Positions 14,088 through 27,770 of a stretch of DNA of 64,000 bases are shown here, one piece after another. The position numbers and the translations under genes are program-made. Below the pieces are notes generated by a model. The model was not told where the DNA came from, ran no database searches, and worked only from the letters and a program-made list of their open reading frames with translations. Source of the DNA: Pithys albifrons albifrons (lineage: Eukaryota > Chordata > Aves > Passeriformes > Thamnophilidae); contig NC_092458.1 of NCBI RefSeq assembly GCF_047495875.1, forward strand, positions 1,603,501-1,667,500. The letters are read 5' to 3'. Within the stretch, counting starts at the first letter, position 1. Each line of letters begins with the position of its first letter.

Positions 14088-14132
14088 ACTCTTCTTTTTT
14101 CTTTCCTTCCTTTTTCTTCCTTTCTCTTCCCA
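14088..14132. repeat. Pyrimidine-rich low-complexity tract
   Basis: About 45 bases made almost only of C and T on the plus strand, a mirror-like polypyrimidine tract. Such tracts arise by slippage and can adopt triplex structure. No splice acceptor or exon follows that I can support. Confidence 0.7.
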
Positions 14133-16776
14133 TTTGCCCATGACTTGCCACAACTGAGGAAAAAGGGTGATCAGAGAAAGTTAAAGCAAAATTTGGATAA
14201 AAATTAAGCTACTTGAAACTTGTGTTTTCTTAACCTATATCTAGTTTTCACCTTCACCTTTTCTTTGTGTCCTTCTGATGCTTAGGAATAAAGAGCATGC
14301 AGAATTTCTTGTATGGGGTCAACTTCTTTTAGCATTCACTTCTGATCACTTATATTGATCTGTTTCCCTGAAACTTAAAAGCCACACTAAATAAAACCAC
14401 CACATGCTGCTTTCTGTAGACTTTCTTTTTGTGAGCAGCCTGTTATTTTTTATACCCATTATGCAGGTGACATTTCCTTTTGCAACAAATAAAGCACAGA
14501 TACTGGGAAAAAGTTCTCATTTTATAGCAAAAATAATTTATATATTCCCACAGTACGCTAATATTTAACACATGTTTATTTCCTCTTACTACAGAATACC
14601 ATTTATAACAGGAATCCTCCTGTGGTTTGATATTAGTGGTCCCAAATGGTATTTAATGAAAATCCCCGGGTACAAAACCCACTTTTTCAAAGGGCAAGCT
14701 GGAATTTCAATGATTTGTTTAAATGAAGGATTTTGTCAAAAAACAGAGTTTTCACTTTTCAGTCCCAGGCTGCTTTTCTGAAAGACTGAAATGTCTTTGT
14801 CAGTGCATCCTTCATCATATGCAACCTGTTGTCTTCCTTAATGATTGTAGGCCCTTAATTGTAACAAAATCAGGTTTGATGACAAGGCAGAAAAGTAAAG
14901 GTGTTAAACAACTGAATGTACATGAAAAATGTTATATCTATAGTTTTCTGGGCCATAATGGTAAAAACCCTTTAGAATGGATGATTTGATGAAATAGTTT
15001 TGATGCCATTGAAATATTTAGTGTGCAAAGTTTGTTGTTGAAGGAATTAAGAACTTCAATATGTTTATGGTTCAACATATATATTGACTCTCAAACTAAT
15101 AGTAAAATTACTGACTTCTCATTTCTTAGTGGCCTTGGTTTGAACTACTGACAGCACATGGGATTTTTGTCCTCTGAATGAATATAGTACTTTTGAAAAC
15201 AGGGAAATGAACTACCAGGCCAGTTGATCCTGTGATTAAATCTTGGTATGCATGTGCCTCGTCAGAAACTACTGCAGAAAGCAAGAACAAAATGCATGTT
15301 ACAGTTGTTGGTAAATCCCAGTAACTAATTATATTTATTCCTAGGTTTTGTTATTTTTCAAAACTTCAGAAATAAGGAGGATTAGGTAAGTGATGTGACC
15401 TCAACCAGTATCAAACAAATCCTAAGACAGTTAGGCTCATGAGGAAATTCTCAGACTACTAATTTAAGAATGAAGTGAGGATATAGAAATTTAAAATTCT
15501 TGACATATCTTGGCTCCACACATGAAGCAGAACTAGCACCATCAGATGCCCTCAGAATGTGAAAGGGCAAATATGATTTGCTTCCTTTAGAGAACCTATT
15601 CTTCTGTCAAGTTCTTTTAGCAAGCTAAAAATGCTTTAACTAGTAAGACTTCATTGTCTATCACAATATCTAATCCCACATTTTTCTTACAGGCTCTGTT
15701 TGTTAAACTATGTGGGCCTAAATGTGACTTTGAATCATCAACATTAGCCAGTTGTTCGTGCAGATAATAAAGGTCCTGTAACTGGAGGGAAATGTTATGC
15801 TGCTGGAGAGTACCAATTAGGGTTATTCTTCTGGCAACAAGGAAATGAATTTTTCCTTAATGAGTCCTTAGTGAAACTGGCATTTAGTATAAGATGCTGT
15901 GTGACCCGTTGAAAAAGTGGCAGCCCAAGCAGCTCTGTCAGGCTACATGTATCACACAGTTTCATAAATCTGCCTGAGCCTAGGGAGCAGAACACTTACT
16001 AATTTATTATTATTTCATGTGAATGCTTTATTATTTATTTTGTGCCATCAATGCATGTGGCATTGAGAAAGCACAGAGAAAAGTTACTTCTTTGCTCTGG
16101 GGAACAATATGTAATTAATGTGAAAGGTCTGCTTTGTATCCTGAAAACCAGACACAGAATGATGGCTGCAAACCTTGGCCAGCTGTGAAGCTGTGACATA
16201 CCCTAAGCAGAAATGGAATTGCATTTTTGTGGCATTCTTGTTACTGGCACACAACTTGAGGATTTTGCACTGAATGATACTTGTATTGCACAGAGATGAA
16301 CTACCCACTGATGATTTTGAGACACCATGGAAACACAGAGGTACCGTATTGGTTGTTGCAGTTTGTATGTGAGCTGGAGATGGGAAACCTCCACAGCCTG
16401 TACTTCAATAGGAACAGTGAAACTGAAAGAGAGTGAGAAGAAACATCTGCACTGAAAGAAAATATGAGCTAGTCAATTAGATGTGGGACATACAGAGGTG
16501 TCAGTTCAGAGGACTAACTTACTCTGGTGTTGTTTCATGCAACTTGTTGGTATCTGCCAGATCAGGAGATAATAGTTTTTACCTGAGTGAACAACCATCT
16601 CAGAACAGTTGTAAGCATTATAATTCAGGAGAGAAAATCTGAGGTACTTGGTTTGTGTTGCAGCAGTTTTCTGGTTTAACACCTTGCCCCAGGAAATAAG
16701 AGGAAGCACAATGAAACTACTGAGGAGAGGAGTATCAGTGCTGAAATCATCAGTTTTATTTTGTTCTCTGGGATTT

Positions 16777-16801
16777 TTGAGAGAGGTCCCACCTCTCTCA
16801 A
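16777..16801. other. Perfect short inverted repeat (11-bp arms, 3-base loop)
   Basis: Arms 16777-16787 (ttgagagaggt) and 16791-16801 (acctctctcaa) are exact reverse complements around the loop ccc. The arms are too short for a microRNA precursor, and no T run follows that would suggest a Pol III terminator. Function unknown. Confidence 0.6.
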
Positions 16802-17009
16802 GTAAGTTTAAAGGAAAAACAAACTCATATTGGTAGTGGTGGACAGAGCTGCATTGACAAGATGGGAAAAGAAATTCTGTGTGGTCCAAATATAAGTATG
16901 GGACTGGGAAGCATTAGCTTTACCCACATCAGCACTCCCCTGGATGCAGAGGCAGAGCGAGAATAATGGAGAGGTTTTGGGGGTGGTGATGCCACTTTAC
17001 TAAAGGACT

Positions 17010-17752
17010 TTATTTGGTATAGGTGGTGAGGTTGATGGGCTCCAGGGGAAGGGCTGTAGCAGTGGCATCCCTCAGAAAAGGCCAGCCAGCTCCAGTGGAT
17101 CCACTGCAGGGTACAGCCAAGCCCCAGAGCCCAGATGGTGGTGCCTCAGCAAAAGCCAGTTTAAGAAAGGGAAAAACACACTAAGTGAAGAGAAGCAGTA
17201 TGAAACAGCAGGGGCAAGACCAAGGGGAGAGAAGGAGGGGAGGAGGTGCTCCACGTGCTGGAGCAGATTCCTCTGCAGGCCATGGAGAAGACCATGCTGG
17301 AGCAGATATCCACAAGGCAGTTCATGGAGGACACCATGTCAGAGCAGGTGGATGTGCCGTATGGGAAGTTGTCACCTGTGGACCCAAACTGCATCAGAGG
17401 AAAAGTGTGAAGAGCAGTAGAGAGGAGTCGTTATGCACTGAGCACAGTCCCCATTGCCCATCAGCCCATGTCCCTTATAGCAGGAGTGATGGGGAAGGAG
17501 TTGGGGAAAGGAGGGGCAGGGGGAACAGGCCATTTCAGTAATTTTGTCTTTGTTTTTTGCTATCCAAATCTACATTAATTTCGAATAATTAAAATTAATT
17601 TTATCCAAGATGAGTCTGTTTTGCCTAGGACAGTAACTGGCAAGACATCTCTCTGCCTTTATGTTAACCCGAAAAGTTGGATCTTATTTTCTCTCCCTGT
17701 CCTCTTGATGCTGGATAGGTGTCTGGCTGCTGGCCAAGGTCAACTCACCATA
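17010..17752 (+). mobile_element. Degraded endogenous-retrovirus LTR, family A
   Basis: This stretch matches, block for block, the larger LTR copy at 42826-44670. Shared blocks are the 'agccaagcccc'-type region, 'tttaagaaagggaaaaac', and 'gaggaggtgctcca', followed by repeated 'ctggagcag' units. After these come 'gatgagtctgttttgcc', 'taactggcaagaca', and an end in 'ggtcaactcacca'. The family is, from memory, a very abundant avian LTR that starts near 'tgtattgggtttg' and ends near 'caacccaccaca'; I do not assign a database name. The copy is heavily mutated and shortened between 17480 and 17560. I found no convincing target-site duplication, so the ends are good to about 10 bases. Short frames inside it, such as 17185-17541, are by-products. 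Confidence 0.8.
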
Positions 17753-20700
17753 GTGAGATTAGACAGAATTATTCCAACTGATCTTTCTAAATCAGAAGAA
17801 CTCAAGTTTGGTCATTTTTAGAGATAACTGATATTAGAATGGATGGGTGTAGACCACAGCTGATACCTGGTAAAACATGAAAGTTTTAAAATTAAAGCTC
17901 TTTCTGTTCAAAGTAATGAGTCATTCCAGAGGTACTTATCCTGAACTTGCCCTGAAAAGGCATATTAAAATGCATCATGCAAAGGGCATTATTACTAATG
18001 TTTAAAGTTTAAAGTTGTTGTAGGTTGTGTACACTTGAGATAAGATTAGGAGCATGAGGAATAATATTTCAGCAACATCAAAAATGCCTTGCTTTGCTAA
18101 TGTTTTTGTGTACTAGAGAGGGATTGCATGTATCAGAATTTTTCCTTGGCTGCCCTCATAACATATGATCAAAACTTGAGTTTAACCAATTCCAAGGATG
18201 TTTCCTTGCTTTTAACTACTTACATATGGTGCTGTGACAGGTTATTCATTCAAAAAGGTTAAAAAAAGGAGAGGAAGAGCTTTATTAAAAAAATATGCCA
18301 TAAAAATTATCACAGAAAATGTGGTTTTGCCCTTAATAAAAGTGCTACTCAAATGGCTATCCATGGCATTTCACAACACATTGGTTGTACAGTTGTTATC
18401 TGCTGTTCCTGGTGGAGTCTTGGGGGGGGAAAAGAAGCTATTACAGCATTTGAGTTGGTTCATCATTCTGAGATAATCAGTGAAGAAAAAATATGTTGTG
18501 CCTTCAAGTTGAGAAGGTGTCAAGAAATGTCATATGGAGCTGCTATCAAATGTGGAAGGGCAAGCTGTCATTTGCAGGTTGTTGGAAGCTGTCTACAGTA
18601 ACAGGCTGTATTTTGGAATGGTGGATTCCTTTTCCACTCTTGCTGACATGAGCCAAGTTTGGACCAATGCAGTTATTCAGGAAAAGTGTCCGTAAAAGGA
18701 AGGTTGTCAACCTGAACAGTGAGTGGAGGTGGGATGGAATGTGTTCAGAGGTATGTTATGTTCTGGAACACCTTTGGAGCACCCACCTGGAGCTTTGTGT
18801 CAATGACATCTCAAGGCAAATTTGTTTAACCTTTAAAAAAGAAAAACAAATGCAGGGAGCATTGCCTTAGCCCCTCCTTATCTAATCCATTACTGATTTC
18901 ATCCCTGTAAATTACAATTAAAAAGCTTTGTTTCCCACTGTTGGCCTTCCAGGCTTCAGACATTGACAGTCTGACAATACCAGGCTCCTCTCTGTGTAGA
19001 AAACTGCTGGAGTTCCTCTTCCAAGATTTCTCTGAAAAATGAGAACAGTCATATTCTACCCATTGAGACTGTAGACCTCTGAGAGGAAGTCTAACTCAAT
19101 GGACATGCAAAGGACTTGGAATATTTAAAGAACTACAAATCTTTTGTTGGGAGAAAGACAGTTTTTGTTGTTTATTTTTATTTATTTGTTGGTCTTTGGA
19201 TTGTACAGCAGGTCACTAGTGGTTTTGGCCCACTTGTCTTAAATTTGTGAGGTGGATGTAATTTCTGGCTTCTTTTATAAGTTAGAGGACCGGGTCAGAC
19301 ATCAAGGTGAATGAGGGGACACACCCATGGAAATCTGTCTTTTCTTCAATATATCTCCTTTCTTCAGTAAAATGGAGTTGGGGAGGATGTAGCAAAGTGT
19401 TAAGAAAGGATCAGGTTCATGTCTTCATCTCTTACTTCTGGAGGTCAGTCAAAGCATATTTATGGAAGCCTGGCAGTACTTTCTCCCCTTAAAACCAAAG
19501 AAATTAAATTATCCCAACCCATTACTGGAAGAAAATGTTCATCTCCATTGGAGATGCATTTTTAGATTAGATCTGTGATGTTCCTTTGTACATTCTGGCA
19601 TGTTGCTTTGCACCTGTAAGTAATTTGTCTTGCTGATAATGCTTGCAAGTAGTCTGGAATAGTCCAAATCCTTGTAGTAAGTAATGAACTCCACTGTTCA
19701 AGAACAATGTGAGAGATGTATAGTGAATTATTAAAAACTTAAAAAGTCAGTAAGAGAAAGCTCATCTATACATGAAACAGGATTTATTTCATTAATGACA
19801 TTATCCCATTATTGTTGTTTCCCAAACTTGCCTTGTTCTTTCAGGTTTTTTGATACTGTATTGTGTACCAGGCTGGGGTGTTGAACACTGGTTGTGAATA
19901 TTGACACTACTACTATTTCAAGAATAGAGTAAGGCTTTAAGGACCTTGATTAAGCCAGAACATGTCTGAAGAAGTGAGTTTGTTTTTTTTTTCCTGGCAG
20001 GAAAAGTAAGGGTGAGGTAGTCACATCTAAAAATAAAAAGGTTTTATTTCTTTTTGTAATGACTGGTTGAAGAACAACAAGTTCCTTAAGAGTACAGGGG
20101 GAGAGGAAGGTAGTCTAAAGAACACAACAAAGAACACATTTTTGTGTATGTTTAGAAAACACCTGTTCTAGTCCATGCATTTCAAGACTTTCACAGAATG
20201 GGGCTCTCATGGTGCCTGCGTTCAGCTCAGAGAGAAAAAAAATTGAAGGTTTGAGCCCTCAGAGATTTGCTCTTTTGTAATCCTATTTACAGTAATTTAA
20301 GATCAAGTCTGAAGTTTAATATTAAAGTAAATGTTTTTAACCCTGGAAAGTAAACAGCGTGAGAGTAATTGAGCTTTTCCCCCTCTGGAGAGTGGATAAG
20401 AAGAGAGAGAAAAACATTGAATAAAACAATCAAGAGAATTAATAGTTTTCTTTTTACCTACTCAAGTATTTGATTCTGTTTTTCTTAACACTGATCATTA
20501 CATGTGCTCCAGGGGAACAGTCCTCAGAATTCAGACTTGTTGGGAAACACTGCATGGTTATATGTGGGAAGTTGAACTGAGAAAAATATTGACAGGAAGC
20601 AATTCCCAGACAGGGAGATGCTGCATCACACTGAAACACATCCATATGATTGCTGAAAACATTACAGAGCACCATATGAAGCCACCTTGGATCTCATGCT

Positions 20701-22517
20701 TAGTATCTGAAGGTCACAGGGTACATCACTGGGGATCTGTGCTCTCTGTTCAGGTCAGTTTGGGAGGATAAAAAATTGGACTTTACAGGGGAAGAGCCCC
20801 CATCTGAAGTTTCATCCCAAGCTGTAACATTGCTCAGCTGTGATCTAATTTAGTGTTAGAACTATTAAACTCACTTGCTACATCCTCTGTCTCAAAGATT
20901 TATAGATATTAGTGGTGAAATACTTGGCTTTTCCCTGTGAACTAACATTATAGTGGTTATGACAGGGCAAATATGTTTCTTCCTTTATCAGTTCTTCAGA
21001 AATACAAGAACAAGATTATATCCAGGGAAGCTGAAAAGAAGCTCCTAGAGAAAGGAAAAGCATTCTTAACCTTAGGAACACTTTCATTGTAGGCCTTGTC
21101 TAATATAGTTATTTAATCATCCCATTGTCTTTATAAAATGACTAAATTAAATCAGTTTTATTTATTTGGGTATAATTATCTTATGTTTTAATTTTATTAA
21201 TAAATGCTTAACGTGTTTTAAAGTGATGAATTTTTTTGTTTTTGTCTTTCATGTTTTCTTTTCACTTCTTATTTTTAATTTTTAAATTTTAATATTTAAT
21301 ATAGGCTACATCTTCCATGCACTTTGACTCCATTTTTTATTTGTTTTATGCATTGTATTTTATGATGCCTTTAGGTAATATTCAAGATTTAAGGTGCCAG
21401 TAGTTAATTCTTACTTTAAATTTAATGCGTATTGTTCTCCAGAGATGTAAAAGAAATTGTTTGGCAGTTGAATCTCTCAGATCAAAGCTAAAGTGACATA
21501 CCTATTTCATGCATCACATCAGCCTGTTTTGCATGCCTTTGTCATCCTGCCTGAAGTTGTGCAAGATCAGATTCAAACCATGCAAAACAAACAGGACAGG
21601 TATGTTGCTGCCACTTTGAACTGTGTGTATCACGTTGACTCTTCTGTCAGATATGCTTAAACTGAAAAATAACCAGTGGATGTGGTCTCAGTCACCTCCC
21701 AGACATACCCAGTAGCTGTGGTAGCATTTACCAGTGTGTAAAACTGACCAGTCTCTACAGCCCACCCACTTTGTTATTAGTATAATTGTTGGAAATGAGT
21801 AGTTTCTTAGCTCTTGGATTTATTTCAGGTTTGTGTAACTTCTGTTACATACTGAACCACCTTGTCCCACTCATCGGCCTTCGCTGCAGTTACTGAAAAG
21901 CTGTCTAGAATTACTCCTCTGAGGGGACTGTCTCCAGCAAAGACAGCTCTACCTCAACTTATTATTTGCCCCTCCAGTAACACGTGGCTTTATTTTGAGC
22001 TTTTCTGTATGTTGTCACACATAGAAGTAGTTATTAGACTATGAATTCTCAAGTTGCAGAGGCAGTTTTTAAAAAGAGAAGGAAGGTTTCCCGGGATTTA
22101 GATTCCCTAAGCCCTAGCGGGTTGGGGGTTTTGTACATTTGGAGGATACCTTGTCTACTCCTGTGTAGATATTTTTAGTACAGCTGGGGAACTTGTGGGT
22201 CATTGTGGCATATTCTCACAGCTTAATCTGATGTTACTGATGATGATGAAGTTTGGGGCTCTGAGTTTTTGTTTCATGTTGGCATATTGTCACTTCTGCA
22301 GCAGAAGCCAAAAGTGACTTTATCCACTTCACCCGTGATGCTCTTTAAACACGTTTTGCTTTTCCAGTGATGTAGTCCCAGAACTCTGTGAGTCAGGCTG
22401 TCTCAATCTCCTCACAGGAGCATGGATGTAGAGCCTCCAGTTTATGTTCTTCACTGTCTGTTGAAGTTCTGTGAAGCTTGTCTAAATCTGTTAGAAGGGT
22501 AGAAATTTCTCTTTGAT
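17753..22517. other. AT-rich single-copy DNA, no gene recognised
   Basis: Both strands were read and no exon, RNA gene or familiar repeat found. Very AT-rich sequence lies at about 21110-21310. Frames up to about 90 codons occur (for example 20502-20771) but are unlike any family known to me and overlap antisense frames. Confidence 0.55.
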
Positions 22518-22662
22518 AGCATCATTGAATGCTTTGGGTTGGAAAGGACCTTAAAGATCATCTAGTGCCAACTGCTCTGCCATGGATACAGGCACCTTCC
22601 ACTGGATTAGGTTGCTCAAAAGCCCAATACAACCTGGCTTTAAACACTTCCAGGGACATGTA
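22518..22662 (-). mobile_element. Short CR1 LINE 3' end
   Basis: Read on the plus strand, it begins with the inverted CR1 tail: 'tttgggttggaaaggacc', then 'ttaaagatcatctagtgcca'. It continues with 'ctgccatgga', 'caccttccactggatta' and 'caacctggctttaaacactt'. This is the diagnostic antisense order of an avian CR1 3' end. Only about 145 bases remain, so the insertion was strongly 5'-truncated; the truncation point lies near 22660. Confidence 0.93.
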
Positions 22663-25600
22663 GACTTTTATGGAGATTTTGGAAGTCTGCAGAAACAGAA
22701 ATAGAGAAACACTGGTATGTTCAAGCCTATGTATATGCACATGTATTCCCTCTTTTCATCAGATAATTGTACTTCATATTATGTCAGAATGTCATCTCTG
22801 AAGGATTCTTGGTGATTTGCAATCATGAGTGAATTTTGAGTGTACCAATATACAGATGGAAATTGAAACATCCAGAAATTGAAACATTGCAAGGAAGTTT
22901 AGTAAGCTGGTGATTGTAGAAGAAAGCAAGAGAAACAGAATTTCTGTCTGTTTTTGTATCTTCTCGTGTTCTTCTAGAATATTGAGTTAAAGAGGGGCAG
23001 GGGAAAAATCTGAAACTCTGCTGTTTCTTGTGCCTGCTCCATATGTCTTTGCTGATCCTGTGAATACAAACTGGCTAGAGCCTTAGTAGCTTGTTCAGCT
23101 TTTCTCTGTGCTTGGGTTGCATTAATGTAGCTCATCTCTGCTAAGTTTAGATAAAGCCTGTTCTCTTCACCTTCATTCTTCTAAAGTGATGCAGCAAGAG
23201 ATGCCAAGTTAATACAAGCTAAAGGCAATCCAAACCTAGGGTTTTTTGCAGTCTGGCTTTTGTTCCAACTTTTGCATCCTCTGAACTAAATATGCTCAAC
23301 CCTCTAAAAAAAAAACTTTTAATTTTTTTGTTAGAGCTCCACACACCATACTTTGAGTTTTGACAAGGAACAGTTCAAGGATTAATCTTGACTGACCTTT
23401 GACAAGTACACAGAAGCCTTCAGGGTCCCAAGGCATTGTCATGTTTTTTCCCAGTTTTTCTCAGCCTTGAATTCTGCATGGTTGTCATCACTGAAAGCAG
23501 GGACAAAGGTGCTACTTGTCTCCTCCTACTCAAAACACCAGGAGAGCAGATGTTAGTAGGAATGGTGCTAATAATCTGCAATAGGGATGGCAGTATGTCT
23601 AGCAGGAAAGCTCCCTGGCTGCCCATGTTTTCCACTGCTTTAGGGCACAACTACAGTGTGCAGTGAAGAGAGCCATGCCAACTCCAAAGGAGCCAAATCT
23701 GGAACTGGAAACTCTTTAGCTGTGTTGCACAGGAGGATGGTGAAGTTGCCAGCCCTGCAGACTCCTGAAACATGCTGCACTCTAAGAGCTTGTCATATGA
23801 TCAAAGGAAATGGGATGTGTGTGTAGAATCGCAAGAAAATTCTTTGGAAAATTCATCAAAACTTGTGTATGTGTGCACACCACAGATTCACAGACAGATA
23901 TTGCCAACCAACTGTATTCATAGTACTCTCTAGCCATTTCCTCTCTAGAATACTTTAAATAGTAAAGCCTTGTAATGATTTCAATTTAGTTTGAGGGTAA
24001 AAAATTAACTGGAAAGCTATTGTCACAGGTCTAGGAATAAACACAATCTCCAGTGCAATATTCTTCTTAATTTCTGCTGTTGCCTTTAAGTTGAAAGTAA
24101 ATAAAAGTGACTCCCTTTCAGTTCAGTTTCTCCTCAAATTGGCAACATTCACAACTGCAGGAACAGAACTGAATGTGTTTATGGCAGTCATGATAATTAT
24201 GGAACACAACATTAACCTAGCCAGGAAAGATAAATATCTTGGTATTCGCTGCAGTGATAAAATGACTTTGGAATGCAGCCTGACAGAGTGGCAGATGAAA
24301 TTTGATTTTTCTAGCTATACATAGCTCACAACGGGCCTCTGTAAGATTTGTTGAGTCTAGATGTCCTGAGAACCTTGTGTTGCCTTTGTAGCATGGGTAG
24401 TTAATCTTTTATAATGTTTTGTGGGAAAAGGCTATACTTTTAATGCAGAAAATAGATAAAAATCTTCAAAAGATGCTAAAAAAGAGAAAGGGACTGGCCT
24501 GAACTGTAAAATGTGGCTTTTGTCTTAAGGATGAATTAGATCTTCCACAAAGGCCATGTATTCCAGGTCTGCCTGTCTAAATAATTGAGTTGCATTGGTA
24601 TTGTATAACATGGTCTGTTTTAGAAAAAAAGTGCATACAGTTCTTCCAGGAGGGAAGATCAGACTTTTCTGAGCTGTGATTGACTACCGAAAAACCAGGC
24701 CAGATATATATAATTTGTGGAGAAAATTACTGTTGTCTTCCCCCGAAATGGTGGGTGCAAGTAAAATGATACGATGGTAGACAAGTCAGAACAGTAACTA
24801 AATATTTGCTGATCTGAGTTCTGTGTGTCACCAAAGTATTACTGACAAATATCTGCTGTTAGTTTCTGATGATGTCTTCTGGACTTTTTGCCTCAAGTCA
24901 TCAGTGTCCAGTCAACATTTACAGAGAACCTCTGGTGCTGAATTTGCATTCTGTAATACATGCTTCATTTTCCTTTGGAGCTGAGGCACACAGATCTGAA
25001 TTATAAGTGCAAGAGGGGGGCTTATGGCTGCACTGTGTTGTTTTCCTGAGCTCTGTCTGTGTGAGGCAGAGAATTTAAGACCAGGGAGAACCACTGAATC
25101 ATTAAGACCAAACTGTATAAACCAGATCATTCCATCTACATAGGCACCACTTTGTTGATCCCAGTAACTTCTGTTTGGCTAAAGCGCAGCTGTCGGAGAG
25201 ACACCAGGAAAGACAGCAACAAATGCAGTGTGCATTAATGCTCTTGGCAGTGTGGTTGCACTGGTTAATCACCCTTTCCAACAAATATGCCTTCCTTAGC
25301 TGAAAGTTTGTCTCAGTCTTTCAGCTTAGTCAGCTGGCACACTGTGTTACCTGTCACTACAACACTTCTCATTCTTAATTTTTAGCTTGACTTTGCTTGG
25401 CTTCATCCGTTCGCTGACTTTGTCAGTTGACATGTTGGTTGAAGACTGTGATTTCTACATGTTCTTGGCCAACATTTTTCTGTGAACTCTCCATGAGTAC
25501 ATTTCCCAAGTGCCTTCACTTTATAACTGTGTATTTCCCTGGTTTCCATCCATTTAGAGTGAATTACTTCTTCTCTTGCATTCACTGTGTTAGTTTCACA

Positions 25601-27344
25601 GTGAGTAGTGCCTTACACCTCCTCTTCAGCTGTGCATAAATACACTACTCTGCTCTCTTGAACTTGGTCCTGTGGTGGTACACGTACACTTCTAATTGTA
25701 ATAAAATTAAAGACCTTGTATTTGAGACATGCTTAAGTGACTGGTACTTGAAAATAATTTTTCATCAAGGAACTGTGACCTGTAACTGATTTAAGTGATT
25801 AGGAACAACTCCTTTCAATGGCTGTATTTTCTTTTGAGGAGTGAAGGGAAGGGTTTATGATGACAAAAAATCTAAATTACCCTGTTCCTTAATGAAGGTT
25901 ACAATTCCTAAAAGGACAAATGTGTTTTTTTTCCAAAAGTTATGCCTGAGATATGAGTCTTCAATTAACATCCCAGTTGTATTCCCAGTCTCTTCCAGTG
26001 TCTATTTGCATGTGAACTGAAGGCTTTCTCCACCTTTTGAGGTATAACCAATTCATTATGCTTTTGAACTCCATTCATGCACACACAGACAACTCTGACT
26101 ATGTGTCTCTTATATTGGCATTTTTTATCATTCCATGTATTGCACATTGCCTTTTTAATTTGTTACTGCTAGAAATCACAGTAGAAGAATGGCTATTTGA
26201 AATAGTTTCCTTCAGCTTCAGAAGATGATCTAAAGATCTGTGTGTGTTCATTCACTACTGATGGCCACTCCTTGCTCTGCTTTTTTCTTTCAGTTCTCTG
26301 TTTCTCCCACATCCCAACAGTAAGTGAAAAATGGGAGGTATGTGGTTGGTCTGTTTTGGACATAGACTTGATTCATGAATTTTTGAGCTTATTTTATCAT
26401 CCCAGCATACATGTTGCAAGTAGGTAAATGTATTAACAGAGTTTTATTAGTAATTAATAAACAATCAATTTTTTAAATTAACAATTAAAAGCCCTCGTTA
26501 CTGTTGCTACAATATACAACTTTGTTGACCAGTGCTTATTCAAATGATGGGGCACCTAATTTAAGAGGAAGACTGACAAATCATTTCACTGATTTGTTAG
26601 AGCTTAGGGACTGATAGAGTTTGCTCTAGATTGCACTATTGTTTGTTATTCTTGTCCTAGAATTTGTTTTGTTGCTGGATGCGGCCTTGAACAGGCTTTG
26701 GAGACCAAACTTTACTGTCTGCTGCTCAGAGTTCATGTTGAATCTCAATTCAGCAAAACTCCTGAGTATATGAAAACTTGATGTGTGCCCTGAGCTTTGA
26801 GTTAAGTGCACACTGGGTTTTTTTTAGAAGAAATTCTTGTGCTGAGAAGGTTAGGCTCATAGAGTTTTTAAAACCTACACAACAGAGGCTTTATTCTCAG
26901 ATACAAGGCGTACAGCATCCAATTCAGCAATCATTTTTTATTCATGGTCTCAGTTATCCGAATCATTTTCATTCCTTCTTTATTCGCCGTATCATAATTC
27001 ACTAAGAAACTCTGATACAATGGTCAAAATGTTCTCAAAAATTATTTAAGCATTCAAGATGTTTGAAAGTGGTAACAGAGCCCTTTGTGTGTCTCTCGCA
27101 GTATGTGTGTGGGAAGTCCTTCTGTTTTAAAAATACTTGTCCAGATTACGTTCTTGGTAATGAGAGTGTTGCCTCAGCAAGGTTTCAGCTGTGAAACTCA
27201 GTGCAAAGTTGGGCCACATTACCACAGAAACAGCTCATCGAGGTCCTAGAAGAGATTTAAATCCCATTAGTGCAGGTATTGTGTGATATTGAAGCCGACA
27301 GGTTATTCACTTTTAGCAAGACTAATCAGTTGAGGCTTTTTGCC

Positions 27345-27365
27345 TTTTTTTTTTTTTTTTTTTTT
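27345..27365. repeat. Poly-T run (21 bases)
   Basis: An uninterrupted run of 21 T on the plus strand. It could be the antisense poly-A tail of an old retroposed copy, but I recognise no retrogene on its right, and no target duplication is evident. Treated as a plain mononucleotide repeat. Confidence 0.85.
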
Positions 27366-27746
27366 GAGAAAGGATAGGAGTGTTGTTATGCAGCAGCCTT
27401 TCTTACAGGTCAGAAATTTCTCTGGACATAAGGCTCTGCTGCTGAAGACACTGCTGATGACAAACATTATTTGGGAGGAACTTAGAAAAAAACTACTAAG
27501 ATGCCATCAAGTCTATTGGTTGCTACAGGCTTTTGAGGGCCCTGTTGAGCTTCAGCATGGTTGTTACCAATTATATCAGCCTCTGCCCCATGTTATCTTT
27601 TGCAGGCAGATACAAACTCCCTTTGTCAGTACTCTGGGTGAGGATTTATTTACTCTGACCAAGCTCCAGATGCACTAAAACCTGAGCATGCTAACCCTGT
27701 GATGAAGAGGTCTTACTGGGCTTAGTAGCTTGGTTTTAACTGCTGA

Positions 27747-27770
27747 GTTTGTTTGTTTGTTTGTTTGGGT
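27747..27770. repeat. (GTTT)n microsatellite
   Basis: Five tandem GTTT-type units with a G-rich end. Similar G/T-rich islands recur at 48497-48550 and 51000-51055. Confidence 0.8.

Larger units (their letters stand above)
13479..17009. other. AT-rich single-copy DNA, no gene recognised
   Basis: No supported gene. Contains a pyrimidine tract at about 14088-14132, a perfect 11-bp hairpin at 16777-16801, and ordinary A/T-rich sequence. Short frames, for example around 14572-14989 and 16506-16889, have no recognisable product and are interrupted. Confidence 0.55.

Noticed and set aside
22230..22265. Possible C/D-box snoRNA (tgatgatgatga with a nearby ctga)
   Set aside because: The boxes are only about 20 bases apart, there is no terminal stem, and the repeat tgatga arises from a simple GAT run.
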